Notes: generated from the sequence alone by a model not told the origin. A stretch of DNA of 64,000 bases from Blautia luti (GCF_013304735.1 NZ_JAAITI010000013.1:37890-101889); one strand, 5' to 3'; shown: positions 26,149 to 35,169, numbered from the stretch's first letter. Numbers and translations: made by a program.

Positions 26149-27222
26149 ATGAAGAATATGAAAAACAAAACAACAAAAAATAACATGATAAACTATGGAA
26201 TTGTCATTGTGCTTTTTGTGATCGTACAGGCACTTTCCTCAACTGGAAATCTTTCCAGACTTCTTATGGGACTTCTTGTTCCCCTTTGTGTTTATACCAT
26301 TGCATCAGTTTCCCTGAACCTGGTAGTCGGTTTTTCCGGTGAGCTGAGCCTTGGACATGCGGGCTTCATGTGCGTGGGAGCTTTTTCCAGTGCCCTGTTT
26401 TCACAGGTTGCTGCAGACTCCATTCCGCAGGTTCCTCGCTTTATCCTTGCAATCCTTGTAGGTGCGGCAGTTGCAGCACTGTTCGGTGTGATCATCGGTA
26501 TTCCGGTACTTCGTCTCCGCGGTGACTACCTGGCTATTGTTACACTGGCTTTTGGTGAGATCATCAAGAACCTGATCAATGTACTTTACATTGGCGTGGA
26601 TGACAAAGGACTTCACGTTGCAACCAGTGCAGCCGGTCTTCATCTGGAAGCCGGCGGAAAGCAGATTCTCAAAGGTGCCCTTGGTATTTCGGGAACAGCA
26701 ACTCTTTATAAAGATATCAAGAATTACTTTTTCCTGATCGGCGTGATCCTGCTTCTTCTCACATTGTTTATTGTACAGAACCTTGTAAACTCCAGAAGCG
26801 GACGTGCTATTATGTCAACCAGGGACAACCGTATTGCAGCGGAGTCTGTAGGAATCAATATCACCAGATATAAGCTGTTGGCATTTACCATTTCTGCAGC
26901 CCTTGCAGGAGTTGCAGGTGTGCTGTATGCACATAACCTTTCTCTTCTTAAGGTTTCTGTATTCGATTACAATATGTCCATTCTGGTACTTGTGTATGTA
27001 GTACTTGGAGGAATCGGAAATATCAGAGGATCTATCATTGCAACAATTATCCTCTATGCACTTCCTGAGCTTCTCCGTGGATTCGCAAACTACCGTATGC
27101 TGATCTACGCAATCGTGCTGATCATCATGATGCTCTTTAACTGGGCACCTGCAGCAAGAGACTGGAGAGCACGTATGGTAGAAAAATTCAAAGGCAAAAA
27201 AGCGAAAAAGGAGGTGGCCTGA
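26149..27222 (+). CDS. livM: Branched-chain amino acid ABC transporter permease LivM
   Basis: A 357-residue permease subunit with about nine membrane helices. The family motifs are NLVVGFSGELSLGHAGFM, LRGDYLAIVTLAFGEI, the coupling loop STRDNRIAAESVGINITRYK and VLGGIGNIRGS. ATG 26149 is five bases after AAGGTGG; GTG 26140 is a possible earlier start. It forms the heterodimeric channel with LivH. Confidence 0.95.
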   Translation: MKNMKNKTTKNNMINYGIVIVLFVIVQALSSTGNLSRLLMGLLVPLCVYTIASVSLNLVVGFSGELSLGHAGFMCVGAFSSALFSQVAADSIPQVPRFILAILVGAAVAALFGVIIGIPVLRLRGDYLAIVTLAFGEIIKNLINVLYIGVDDKGLHVATSAAGLHLEAGGKQILKGALGISGTATLYKDIKNYFFLIGVILLLLTLFIVQNLVNSRSGRAIMSTRDNRIAAESVGINITRYKLLAFTISAALAGVAGVLYAHNLSLLKVSVFDYNMSILVLVYVVLGGIGNIRGSIIATIILYALPELLRGFANYRMLIYAIVLIIMMLFNWAPAARDWRARMVEKFKGKKAKKEVA

Positions 27223-27224
27223 TC

Positions 27225-27983
27225 ATGGCAATGCTGGAAGTAAATAACCTGTCTATCCAGTTCGGCGGTCTTCGTGCTGTTGACGGCTTTAACATGACCA
27301 TTGAAAAAGGACAGCTCTATGGACTGATCGGACCCAACGGTGCCGGTAAGACAACGGTATTCAACCTTCTCACAGGTGTATACAAACCAACAGAGGGAAT
27401 CATCAGACTGGACGGCCAGGACATCACAGGAAAAAGCACCATCGAGATCAACAAAGCCGGAATCGCAAGAACCTTCCAGAATATCCGTCTTTTCAAGGAT
27501 ATGCCGGTTCTTGACAATGTAAAAGTAGGACTTCACAATCACCATCCATACTCCACACTGACCGGAATCTTAAGGCTGCCGAAGTATTACAAGGTAGAAA
27601 AAGAGATGAACGAACGTGCCATGGAGATCCTGAAGGTGTTTGACCTGGATAAAGAAGCTGATACACTGGCAGGTAACCTGCCTTATGGTAAACAGCGTAA
27701 GCTGGAGATCGCCAGAGCTCTTGCCACAGAGCCGAAACTTCTTCTTCTGGATGAGCCGGCAGCCGGTATGAACCCCAATGAGACACAGGAGCTGATGGAT
27801 ACTATCCGTTTCGTGAGGGAACATTTTGATATGACAGTTCTTCTGATCGAGCACGACATGAAACTGGTCGGCGGTATCTGTGAGGAACTGACAGTTCTGA
27901 ACTTCGGTCAGGTGTTGATCCAGGGTGAGACATCCGCAGTGCTGAAAGACCCGACAGTTATCACTGCATATCTGGGAGAATAA
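27225..27983 (+). CDS. livG: Branched-chain amino acid ABC transporter ATPase LivG
   Basis: A 252-residue ATPase with Walker A GPNGAGKTT, Walker B LLLLDEPAAGMNP and the H-loop IEHDM. The signature region is degenerate (NLPYGKQRKLEIARAL), as is normal for LivG. The C-terminal extension seen in the family is present. Start ATG follows GGAGGTGG. One of the two motor subunits of the transporter. Confidence 0.95.
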   Translation: MAMLEVNNLSIQFGGLRAVDGFNMTIEKGQLYGLIGPNGAGKTTVFNLLTGVYKPTEGIIRLDGQDITGKSTIEINKAGIARTFQNIRLFKDMPVLDNVKVGLHNHHPYSTLTGILRLPKYYKVEKEMNERAMEILKVFDLDKEADTLAGNLPYGKQRKLEIARALATEPKLLLLDEPAAGMNPNETQELMDTIRFVREHFDMTVLLIEHDMKLVGGICEELTVLNFGQVLIQGETSAVLKDPTVITAYLGE

Positions 27984-27997
27984 GGAGGAACGAGATA

Positions 27998-28708
27998 ATG
28001 GCAATGTTGGAAGTAAAGGACCTCCAGGTCTACTATGGTGTGATCCAGGCCCTGAAGGGAATTTCTTTTCATGTAAATCAGGGAGAGGTTATTGCGCTGA
28101 TCGGTGCCAACGGTGCCGGAAAGACAACCACACTTCAGACACTTACCGGAATTCTTTCTCCGAAGTCCGGAAGCATTGTGTTTGAGGGAAAAGACCTCAC
28201 AAGAACACCGGCCCATAAGATCGTAGAGATGGGTATGGCACACGTTCCGGAAGGAAGACGAGTATTTGCGGATATGTCCGTTTATGAGAATCTTCTTCTT
28301 GGAGCCTATACAAGAAAAGACAAGGCAGAGATTGCAGAGAGCCTTGCCGGTGTATACAAGAGATTCCCTCGTCTGGAAGAACGTAAAGGACAGCGTGCAG
28401 GAACACTTTCCGGTGGTGAGCAGCAGATGCTTGCCATGGGCCGTGCGCTGATGAGCAAACCGAGAATCATTCTGATGGATGAGCCGTCCATGGGTCTGTC
28501 ACCGATCTTTGTAAATGAGATCTTTGATATCATCCGTGAGGTAAGCGAGAGCGGCACAACCGTACTTCTTGTTGAGCAGAACGCAAAGAAAGCACTTTCC
28601 ATTGCGGACCGTGCGTATGTTCTTGAGACAGGAAGCATCACCATGGATGGAAAGGCCGAGGATCTTCTGAACGATGAGGCTGTTCAGAAGGCATATCTTG
28701 GAGAGTAG
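27998..28708 (+). CDS. livF: Branched-chain amino acid ABC transporter ATPase LivF
   Basis: A 236-residue ATPase with Walker A GANGAGKTT, signature LSGGEQQ, Walker B IILMDEPSMGLSP and the switch region LLVEQNAKKAL. Second motor subunit, 14 bases after livG, with AAGGAGG before the start. Confidence 0.95.
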   Translation: MAMLEVKDLQVYYGVIQALKGISFHVNQGEVIALIGANGAGKTTTLQTLTGILSPKSGSIVFEGKDLTRTPAHKIVEMGMAHVPEGRRVFADMSVYENLLLGAYTRKDKAEIAESLAGVYKRFPRLEERKGQRAGTLSGGEQQMLAMGRALMSKPRIILMDEPSMGLSPIFVNEIFDIIREVSESGTTVLLVEQNAKKALSIADRAYVLETGSITMDGKAEDLLNDEAVQKAYLGE

Positions 28709-28718
28709 GAGGAAAGAC

Positions 28719-29339
28719 ATGGATAATTTCGTAATTACCATTGCAAGACAGTATGGAAGCGGCGGACGTACCATCGGAGAGGAGCTTGCAAAGAAATTAG
28801 GGATTTCTTACTATGACAAGGATATCATCCGCATGGCATCTGATGAGAGCGGTATCCGCCAGGAACTTTTCGGACGGGCAGACGAAAATGTCAGCACCAA
28901 GCAGAGATTTTTTGCAAAGTCCGGAATCTACAAGGGTGAGCTGATCCCGCCTCAGAGCAAGGATTTCACATCCGATGAGAACCTGTTCAATTATCAGGCA
29001 AAAATCATCCGCCAGCTGGCAGAGACAGAGTCCTGTGTGATCATCGGACGTTGTGCAAACATGATCCTGAAAGACTATTCCAATGTTCTCCGTGTGTTTG
29101 TTTACGGAGACTGGGATTTCCGTATCCGCGAGGCAAGCAAGAAGCTCAGCGGAACCACAAAGGACATTGAGAAATTCATGCATAAAGATGACAAGCGCAA
29201 GGAAGATTTCTGCAAACGTTTCATGGGAGTTGACTGGGCAGATATGACGAAATACAATCTGTGCCTGGATAACGGTACCCTTGGCTATAAAAAATGCGTG
29301 GAAGAGATCGAGAGTGCACTTGAGATCCTGAAGAAATAA
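28719..29339 (+). CDS. Cytidylate-kinase-like protein
   Basis: A 206-residue P-loop protein of the cytidylate-kinase-like family, starting DNFVITIARQYGSGGRTIGEELAKKLG. The P-loop is degenerate (RQYGSGGRTIG rather than GxxGxGKS), as is usual for this group. Later regions (VIIGRCANMIL, RVFVYGDWDFRIREAS) match the family. These proteins are common in Lachnospiraceae and their substrate is unknown; Cmk itself is a separate gene in most genomes. It starts 10 bases after livF, with AGGAGG, and ends at the operon terminator, so it is co-transcribed with the transporter. Confidence 0.8.
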   Translation: MDNFVITIARQYGSGGRTIGEELAKKLGISYYDKDIIRMASDESGIRQELFGRADENVSTKQRFFAKSGIYKGELIPPQSKDFTSDENLFNYQAKIIRQLAETESCVIIGRCANMILKDYSNVLRVFVYGDWDFRIREASKKLSGTTKDIEKFMHKDDKRKEDFCKRFMGVDWADMTKYNLCLDNGTLGYKKCVEEIESALEILKK

Positions 29340-29360
29340 AAAGAAATTGCAGAGAATATT

Positions 29361-29404
29361 CCCCGGGGAAAGAACGATAAGAAGTCTTTTCCCGGGGATT
29401 TTTT
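29361..29404 (+). terminator. Terminator of the liv operon
   Basis: CCCCGGGGAAAGA / TCTTTTCCCGGGG stem followed by ATTTTTT. A strong end signal. Confidence 0.92.
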
Positions 29405-29422
29405 CATATATTGTGGAAAAGT

Positions 29423-30214
29423 ATGTTTGATCCGGCGGGAGATATGGATAAGAGAAAAAAATATTTCCGGGCAGTGACAGTGGCAGTATTGCTGGTCGTA
29501 CTCAGTGGATATGGGAAAATTTCAGACCGTACGTTTCGGATGCAGATGGCCAGAATGATCGCTGGTGAGGGAATGCTTCGGCTGGTGGAAGCACAGTACG
29601 GACAAAAAGCAACAGAACCCGTGGCCAAGACGATATCTGACAGGAGTGAAACGGAGGACCGTCCCAGGGCCGCACTCACCTTTGATGACGGGCCTCACGC
29701 AACCTATACCCCCATGCTTCTGGACGGCCTTCGGCAGAGAGGGATCCATGCCACATTTTTTCTTATGGGAAAAAATATCGAGGGAAAAGAAGATATTGTA
29801 AAACAGATGCAGAAAGACGGTCATCTCATCGGCAATCACACCTACGACCATGTACAGCTGGATAAGCTGCCCGGTGACCAGGCCTGCCAGCAGATTTTAA
29901 AGACAAATAATGAGATCTATGAGATCACAGGAGAGTATCCCCTGTATCTCCGTCCGCCTTATGGAGCCTGGCCCAAAAATCTGGAACTCTGTGTGACCAT
30001 GCTGCCGGTATTCTGGGATGTGGACACCCTGGACTGGAAATCAAAAAACGTCCAGTCTGTGGAGAATATCGTAAAAAGAGAAGTGAAGGATGGCTCCATT
30101 ATTCTGATGCATGACAGTTTTCCTACTTCAGTGGAAGCAGCCCTGGAGATTGTGGATATGCTGACAAAGGAGGGGTATGACCTGGTGACTGCGGATGAAC
30201 TGCTGGTGACGTGA
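29423..30214 (+). CDS. Polysaccharide deacetylase (NodB domain), membrane anchored
   Basis: A 263-residue protein with one N-terminal membrane segment (about 12-30) and an extracellular NodB domain. All five family motifs are visible: TFDDGP, NHTYDH, RPPYGAWP, DVDTLDW and ILMHD, so the metal site (D, H, H) and the catalytic residues look intact. It should remove N-acetyl groups from an extracellular amino sugar polymer, possibly peptidoglycan (PdaA/PgdA-like). The start is uncertain: ATG 29423 is used, and ATG 29444 and TTG 29411 are alternatives; none has an ideal ribosome site. Confidence 0.88.
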   Translation: MFDPAGDMDKRKKYFRAVTVAVLLVVLSGYGKISDRTFRMQMARMIAGEGMLRLVEAQYGQKATEPVAKTISDRSETEDRPRAALTFDDGPHATYTPMLLDGLRQRGIHATFFLMGKNIEGKEDIVKQMQKDGHLIGNHTYDHVQLDKLPGDQACQQILKTNNEIYEITGEYPLYLRPPYGAWPKNLELCVTMLPVFWDVDTLDWKSKNVQSVENIVKREVKDGSIILMHDSFPTSVEAALEIVDMLTKEGYDLVTADELLVT

Positions 30215-30236
30215 ATGGCTGCTTGGACAGAAACAA

Positions 30237-30265
30237 TTGCTTTTTTTTGCGCAAACAGGTAAAAT
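30237..30265 (+). promoter_or_regulatory. Candidate promoter upstream of rarA
   Basis: TTGCTT (30237-30242), 17 bases, TAAAAT (30260-30265). It lies upstream of a terminator-like hairpin, so reading through to rarA could be attenuated. Confidence 0.45.
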
Positions 30266-30286
30266 TATAAAAATAAGAATCGATCA

Positions 30287-30317
30287 GCTGCCAGGAGAGA
30301 ACTGGCGGCAGTTTTTT
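30287..30317 (+). terminator. Terminator-like hairpin before rarA
   Basis: CTGCCAG can pair with CTGG..CAG (imperfect) and is followed by six T residues. It may end the deacetylase transcript or act as an attenuator ahead of rarA. Confidence 0.5.
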
Positions 30318-30341
30318 ACAGAAATTACAGGAGTGAAAACC

Positions 30342-31664
30342 ATGGATTTATTTGAATACGCAAAATCAAAAACGCTGGACCAGGAGTCGCCTCTAGCATC
30401 CAGACTGCGCCCCCGGACGCTGGATGAGGTGGTCGGACAGCAGCACATCGTTGGAAAAGACAAATTGCTGTATCGTGCTATCAAGGCAGATAAGCTGACC
30501 TCTGTTATCTTTTATGGCCCTCCGGGAACCGGAAAGACCACTCTGGCAAAAGTCATTGCCAATACTACAAGCGCAAGTTTTACCCAGATCAATGCAACCG
30601 TAGCAGGCAAGAAAGATATGGAAACAGTTGTAAAACAGGCTCAGGATGATCTTGGCATGTATGGAAAAAAGACCATTCTGTTCATCGATGAGATCCACCG
30701 CTTCAACAAGGGCCAGCAGGATTATCTCCTTCCTTTTGTGGAGGACGGAACCATCATCCTGATCGGAGCCACAACGGAGAATCCATATTTTGAGGTAAAC
30801 GGAGCGCTTCTTTCCAGATCTATCATCTTTGAGCTGAAAGCTCTGGAGATCCCGGAGATAAAAGAACTGATCCTGCGTGCAGTTAATGATCCGGAACGTG
30901 GAATGGGAAGCTACGGCGCGGTGATCGAGGAGGATGCCCTGGAATTTCTGGCAGATATGGCAGGAGGAGACGCCAGAAGCGCCTTAAACGCCGTAGAACT
31001 GGGAATTCTCACCACACCCCGAGATCCGGACGGTAAGATCCATCTGACCCTTGATGTGGCTTCTGAGTGCATTCAGAAGCGTGTGGTGCGTTATGATAAG
31101 AACGGGGACAACCATTACGATATTATTTCCGCTTTTATCAAGAGTATGCGGGGTTCGGATCCGGATGCGGCAGTTTATTATCTGGCAAAAATGCTCTATG
31201 CAGGAGAAGATGTGAAATTTATTGCAAGGAGGATCATGATCCTGGCTTCTGAAGATATCGGAAACGCAGATCCCCAGGCTCTCTGCGTGGCAACTGCAGC
31301 AGCGCAGGCAGTGGAACGGGTGGGAATGCCGGAATCCCAGATCATTCTTTCCCAGGCAGTTACATACATGGCCTGTGCACCCAAGAGCAATTCTGCGGTA
31401 AATGCTATACAGGAAGCCATGCGCTGCGTGAAGGCGAAGAAGACAACCGTCCCGGTACATCTTCAGGATGCCCATTACGGCGGCCACGAAAGTCTGGGCC
31501 ATGGTATTGGATATAAATATGCCCACAATTACCCGAATCATTATGTAAACCAGCAGTATCTGCCGTCAGAGATCGAAGGAGAACATTTTTACGAACTCAG
31601 TGATATGGGATATGAAAAGAAACTGAAAGAACATATGAAGAAGATCCACGAAGAAGCGGAATAA
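30342..31664 (+). CDS. rarA: Replication-associated recombination protein A (AAA+ ATPase)
   Basis: A 440-residue clamp-loader-like ATPase acting at stalled replication forks. It has LASRLRPRTLDEVVGQQHIVG, Walker A GPPGTGKTT, Walker B LFIDEIHRFNKGQQD, sensor 1 IGATTENPYF and the arginine-finger segment LLSRS. The C-terminal tetramerisation domain contains SEDIGNADPQAL and the HYGGHESLGHGIGYKYAHNYPNH region. ATG 30342 follows AGGAG; the longer in-frame extension overlaps a hairpin and is not used. Confidence 0.95.
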   Translation: MDLFEYAKSKTLDQESPLASRLRPRTLDEVVGQQHIVGKDKLLYRAIKADKLTSVIFYGPPGTGKTTLAKVIANTTSASFTQINATVAGKKDMETVVKQAQDDLGMYGKKTILFIDEIHRFNKGQQDYLLPFVEDGTIILIGATTENPYFEVNGALLSRSIIFELKALEIPEIKELILRAVNDPERGMGSYGAVIEEDALEFLADMAGGDARSALNAVELGILTTPRDPDGKIHLTLDVASECIQKRVVRYDKNGDNHYDIISAFIKSMRGSDPDAAVYYLAKMLYAGEDVKFIARRIMILASEDIGNADPQALCVATAAAQAVERVGMPESQIILSQAVTYMACAPKSNSAVNAIQEAMRCVKAKKTTVPVHLQDAHYGGHESLGHGIGYKYAHNYPNHYVNQQYLPSEIEGEHFYELSDMGYEKKLKEHMKKIHEEAE

Positions 31665-31685
31665 GAGAATCTATGTGAGAATGAA

Positions 31686-31718
31686 AATGGAGGAGCTTTT
31701 CAGAGAAGCTCCTCCATT
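31686..31718. terminator. Bidirectional terminator between rarA and DUF4364 gene
   Basis: A 13-bp perfect stem (AATGGAGGAGCTT / AAGCTCCTCCATT) followed by ATTTT. The right arm is also the last five codons of the convergent minus-strand gene. Confidence 0.88.
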
Positions 31719-32212
31719 ATTTTGTCGTAGACGTTCTGATATTTATAAGGCCAGCTTTCACATACGGACTGGGCCGCAGCAAGATTGGGAACTTTGATGC
31801 TGAGATCAACAATACTGACACCGCTTTCGATAATCTGCAGGCGGACAGAGTAACTGCCCTCCTTGGTGGGGTAATAATCCGCAGGAGTGAGAAGATGTTC
31901 CTCAATTTTGCAGTGCAGGGAATTGAGATATTCCTCGACTTCTTTCTTAATGTCAGAAGAGAGTTCTCTGGAAAAATATTTCAGCGTATTTTTTCCTTCT
32001 TCAGTCAGTCGGTAATACGTGCGGTTGGACTGGGAAGACATTTCCACAAGATCTGCCTCCACCAGTTCGGAAACAGCCTGCTGAAGCTGAAAATAATTGG
32101 TATATTTCCGGTCCAGGATAAAATCTGTGATCTGTGAGTTAGTGAGATCCCCTTCGGAATTCTGAAGCATGTATAAAATGATAAGTTTGTAGGTTGTAAA
32201 AGGTGATGCCAT
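31700..32212 (-). CDS. DUF4364 family protein (winged-helix, PadR-like)
   Basis: A 170-residue protein of a Clostridia-specific family. The N-terminal part (YKLIILYMLQNSEGDLTNSQI ... FQLQQAVSELVEADLVE ... YRLTEEGKNTLKYF) is a winged helix-turn-helix. The C-terminal half is unique to DUF4364. ATG 32212 follows AAAGGAGG by six bases; a longer frame upstream overlaps the neighbouring gene. Likely a DNA-binding regulator of unknown target. It probably shares a transcript with the radical SAM gene just upstream. Confidence 0.85.
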   Translation of the reverse strand: MASPFTTYKLIILYMLQNSEGDLTNSQITDFILDRKYTNYFQLQQAVSELVEADLVEMSSQSNRTYYRLTEEGKNTLKYFSRELSSDIKKEVEEYLNSLHCKIEEHLLTPADYYPTKEGSYSVRLQIIESGVSIVDLSIKVPNLAAAQSVCESWPYKYQNVYDKIMEELL

Positions 32213-32226
32213 AAGAATCCTCCTTT

Positions 32227-33168
32227 TTACTGGCTGCGGGAAAGGGCTTCGAAAGCTTTTCCCTGAAAACTTGCTCTTTCTTTCATCCGGTGATGAAGAA
32301 GGTTTAAAACTTCTCGTTTGCGGCTGGCCCATAAAGGTGCGATCAGCAGATCCTTCGGTCCGTCGCCGGTGACCCGGTGGATCACGATATCCGGTCTGAG
32401 ATGTTCCAGACAGTCAATGACAAGGTTCAGATACTCGTCCCGTTCATAAGTGCGGAAAAGACCGGCTTCATGATCAGCGGCAAGATCTGTACCACGCAGT
32501 ACATGAAGAAGCTGCAGCTTGATCCCCTGGATATCCATGGCGTTCAGATAAGCCATTGTTTCCAGGATATCCTTCCGGCTTTCGCCGGGAAGCCCCAGGA
32601 TGGTGTGGACGATCACTTCGATGCCGCCTGCGCGGAGATTTTTCACTGCGGTATCAAAACAGGACAGTGGATAGCCGCGCCGTATATATCTGGCGGTATC
32701 TTCATGGATAGTCTGGAGTCCCAGCTCCACCCACACCGGTTTGATCTGGTTCAGGGAATAAAGAAGATCCAGTACATCATCTCCCAGACAGTCCGGTCTG
32801 GTACCAATGGACAGTGCCACGATATCCGGATGGGAGATGGCTTCTGTGAAGATCTTACGCAGGTGTTCCACAGGAGCATATGTGTTTGTATATGCCTGAA
32901 AATAGGCGATATATTTATGAATCGGGCGTTTGGAAGAGAGACTTTTGATCTGTGTGTTGATCTGCTCTGTAATGGAAAGAGCGGCGTTTGCTGCAAAATC
33001 TCCGCTTCCGCCCTGGCTGCAGAAGATGCAGCCTTTTTTGCCCAGGGTGCCGTCACGGTTGGGACAGGACATGCCGCCGTTTAATGCAACCCGGTAGACC
33101 TTTTCGCCGTACCGTTCCCGGAGCATATAGTCCAGAGAGTGATAAGGCTTGTCGTTCCAGCGCTTCAT
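32227..33168 (-). CDS. TIGR01212 family radical SAM protein (YhcC-like)
   Basis: A 313-residue radical SAM enzyme. The cluster cysteines are in CPNRDGTLGKKGCIFC (about 34-49), a C-x11-C-x2-C spacing typical of this subfamily. Further family features are GGSGDFAAN, YFQAYTNTYAP and SIGTRPDCL. The fold resembles the ELP3/YhcC group, and relatives have been linked to RNA or metabolite modification, but the reaction is not established. The start overlaps the stop of the DUF624 gene (TAATG), so translation is coupled. Confidence 0.88.
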   Translation of the reverse strand: MKRWNDKPYHSLDYMLRERYGEKVYRVALNGGMSCPNRDGTLGKKGCIFCSQGGSGDFAANAALSITEQINTQIKSLSSKRPIHKYIAYFQAYTNTYAPVEHLRKIFTEAISHPDIVALSIGTRPDCLGDDVLDLLYSLNQIKPVWVELGLQTIHEDTARYIRRGYPLSCFDTAVKNLRAGGIEVIVHTILGLPGESRKDILETMAYLNAMDIQGIKLQLLHVLRGTDLAADHEAGLFRTYERDEYLNLVIDCLEHLRPDIVIHRVTGDGPKDLLIAPLWASRKREVLNLLHHRMKERASFQGKAFEALSRSQ

Positions 33169-33857
33169 TATGCCTCTTTCGGTTCGTTTTTCTCTTCGCC
33201 GTTTTCTTCGTTTTCATCTTTCGGTATATAGTTATCGAAGATCTTTACAAAGATCTTTGATTTCCAGTAGGCCAGCGTGGAAAATCCCATCAGAATAAAA
33301 AGCATGATCAGGATGGATGTAAACTGTGCGTAGCTCACATAAGCAAAAAGCCATATCAGTAGGAGTGGAGACGCAGAGATCACAAGCATCAAAAGTGTCA
33401 GCGGAAGATGGCGGACGGACATCAGGAATGCATTTACAAAGGTATTCTTGACGGAATTAAAAAATTTGGAAAGGATCGGATAAATGTACAGAAGGATCAT
33501 CGCATAGATCAGTGCAAATGCAATGAACAGACTGAAAAGTCCTTTGTACATAGCTCCGCTTCCGGCTCTGGCGATCCGAAGATCGATAAACAGAACAGCA
33601 GCGGTGAGGAGCATGATGATATTGATGATGGTCGCCTGTTTGAAGTTCTGTTTGAATGAGCGGAAAAAGCTGCGGGCAATATAAGATTCTTCGTCTCTTG
33701 CCATCTTCAGTGTGACATAGTAGAGAGCTGTTATGGAGGCGCCTGCGGTGACAACCGGAATACAGCAGAGGATGCACAGAAAATTCAGAAGAAGCAGGTC
33801 TGCTACGCGTCCCATGAACACGAAGAATTTGTTGTCCATGTTGAAAAAACGATTCAT
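33168..33857 (-). CDS. DUF624 (YesL-like) membrane protein
   Basis: A 229-residue membrane protein with about five helices. The N-terminal pattern FMGRVADLLLLNFLCILCCIPVVTAGAS, then ALYYVTLKMARDEESYIARSFFRSFKQNFKQ, is diagnostic of DUF624. Family members often neighbour sugar ABC transporters, where they may have an accessory role; no such transporter is here. The C-terminal 20 residues are highly charged (E, K, N). Its own promoter lies just upstream. Confidence 0.85.
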   Translation of the reverse strand: MNRFFNMDNKFFVFMGRVADLLLLNFLCILCCIPVVTAGASITALYYVTLKMARDEESYIARSFFRSFKQNFKQATIINIIMLLTAAVLFIDLRIARAGSGAMYKGLFSLFIAFALIYAMILLYIYPILSKFFNSVKNTFVNAFLMSVRHLPLTLLMLVISASPLLLIWLFAYVSYAQFTSILIMLFILMGFSTLAYWKSKIFVKIFDNYIPKDENEENGEEKNEPKEA

Positions 33858-33892
33858 TTGATAAGTCTCCTTTTCTTTTGGATATTATTTTA

Positions 33893-33921
33893 AGTATACC
33901 CAATCACAGCAGAAAAAGCAA
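33893..33921 (-). promoter_or_regulatory. Promoter of the DUF624-radical SAM-DUF4364 unit
   Basis: On the minus strand, TTGCTT (33921-33916), 17 bases, TATACT (33898-33893). Confidence 0.75.
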
Positions 33922-34019
33922 ATCCCAAATGTTTTCCGGGGCAGTGAAAATGGGAAAATCATGTGTCCGCCATAGAAAGACAAAATAGCGAAATAGTTTA
34001 TTAAATTTCCCTAAAATGC

Positions 34020-34048
34020 TTGCTTATCACGATTTAGAGTGTTAAAAT
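34020..34048 (+). promoter_or_regulatory. Promoter of the YerC gene
   Basis: TTGCTT (34020-34025), 17 bases, TAAAAT (34043-34048), about 50 bases before the start codon. Confidence 0.7.
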
Positions 34049-34096
34049 ATCAGTATTGTATCAAACGAAAATTATGTATTTTAAAGGAGCGTAACA

Positions 34097-34414
34097 ATGA
34101 GCAAAAAAATCAGGACGGAGGCTGTGGATCATCTGTTTGAAGCGATCCTGTGCCTGAAGGACAAGGAAGAGTGTTATACATTTTTCGAGGATGTGTGCAC
34201 CATCAATGAGCTGCTTTCTTTATCTCAGCGCTTCGAGGTAGCCAAGATGCTTACCGATAAGCGTACATACCTTGATATTTCCGAGAAGACAGGAGCTTCC
34301 ACAGCTACGATCAGCCGTGTAAACCGTTCCCTGAACTATGGAAATGATGGTTATGAGATGGTATTTGCACGTATGAAGAAGAATAACGGAGAGCAGGACG
34401 GTGAAGCAGAATAA
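34097..34414 (+). CDS. YerC/YecD family TrpR-related protein
   Basis: A 105-residue helix-turn-helix protein of the Trp repressor superfamily. It has the CTINELLSLSQRFEVAKML segment and the recognition region YLDISEKTGASTATISRVNRSLNYG, which is close to the TrpR DNA-binding motif. The family (YerC in Bacillus) is distinct from the tryptophan-responsive TrpR of enterobacteria; ligand and targets are unknown. Single gene with its own promoter and terminator. AAAGGAGCG lies upstream of the ATG. Confidence 0.88.
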   Translation: MSKKIRTEAVDHLFEAILCLKDKEECYTFFEDVCTINELLSLSQRFEVAKMLTDKRTYLDISEKTGASTATISRVNRSLNYGNDGYEMVFARMKKNNGEQDGEAE

Positions 34415-34460
34415 GGCTTACGTCCGTACCGTAGATGATAACGGATAATGCTGTAACGTA

Positions 34461-34497
34461 AAAAGAGACAGGCGGTTGCGCGTCTGTCTCTTTTCTT
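34461..34497 (+). terminator. Terminator after the YerC gene
   Basis: AAAAGAGACAG / CTGTCTCTTTTC stem around a GC-rich loop with a T-rich end. Confidence 0.85.
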
Positions 34498-34520
34498 CTG
34501 TCCGGCTGAAGAAACCGGAG

Positions 34521-35147
34521 TCATTTTTTTCTTTCTTTTTTGGAGGAGTCTTCATTTTTTGAGGAATTCATGTGGTCGATCATGTTTTCGATGATCATCT
34601 TTTTCATGTATACATCGAAGCTCAGAAGACAGATAAAGGAAAACTGGTGAAGGAATTCCTTATCCTCCGGATCTGCGTCTTCGAAGATTTCCCCGGCGCT
34701 TTTGAAGCGGCGCATGAGATCTTTTTCCAGGTAACGGATCTGTGTCTGTTCCATACTGAAAACTTCCTGATAGATATAAGTCATATCTTTTTCAGTCAGG
34801 GACTTGAAATATTTATCCGTGATCGGTCCGAGAAGAGTCTGGATGTCACTGATGGAGAGAATATTCTTAAAATAGTAGATAAAAATCAACATCAGCAGAT
34901 GTTCCCGGGAATAGCGTTTCTTCTCCGGCGGTGGAAGAAGCTTGTTCTTGGCGTAGTTGTTGATCATGGTCTTGGTCAGGATCTTGTCATCCTCGTGACG
35001 CTTGGTGGATGCAAGATTTTCTTCCATAAAAGTAGTGACTTGATCCATGTAAAGATCAATGTTCGGGATTTCATCGGGTTTTATATAATCAAGCTCGGCA
35101 ATTTTCGCAAAAATGCTGCTCATCATCTCTTTTTCGTTTCTTGTCAT
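34521..35147 (-). CDS. DUF1836 domain protein
   Basis: A 208-residue protein of the DUF1836 family, recognised from the early segment LDYIKPDEIPNIDLYMDQVTTFME, then ILTKTMINNYAKNKLLPPPEKKRYSREHLLMLIFIYYFKNILSISDIQTLL. The second segment resembles a MerR-type winged helix, so DNA binding is likely, though the role is unknown. ATG 35147 follows GAGGTG by eight bases; GTG 35150 is also possible. The last 20 residues are a charged, serine-rich tail. It is divergent from pcrA. Confidence 0.83.
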   Translation of the reverse strand: MTRNEKEMMSSIFAKIAELDYIKPDEIPNIDLYMDQVTTFMEENLASTKRHEDDKILTKTMINNYAKNKLLPPPEKKRYSREHLLMLIFIYYFKNILSISDIQTLLGPITDKYFKSLTEKDMTYIYQEVFSMEQTQIRYLEKDLMRRFKSAGEIFEDADPEDKEFLHQFSFICLLSFDVYMKKMIIENMIDHMNSSKNEDSSKKERKK

Positions 35148-35169
35148 CACATTATCACCTCTGCTCCCT

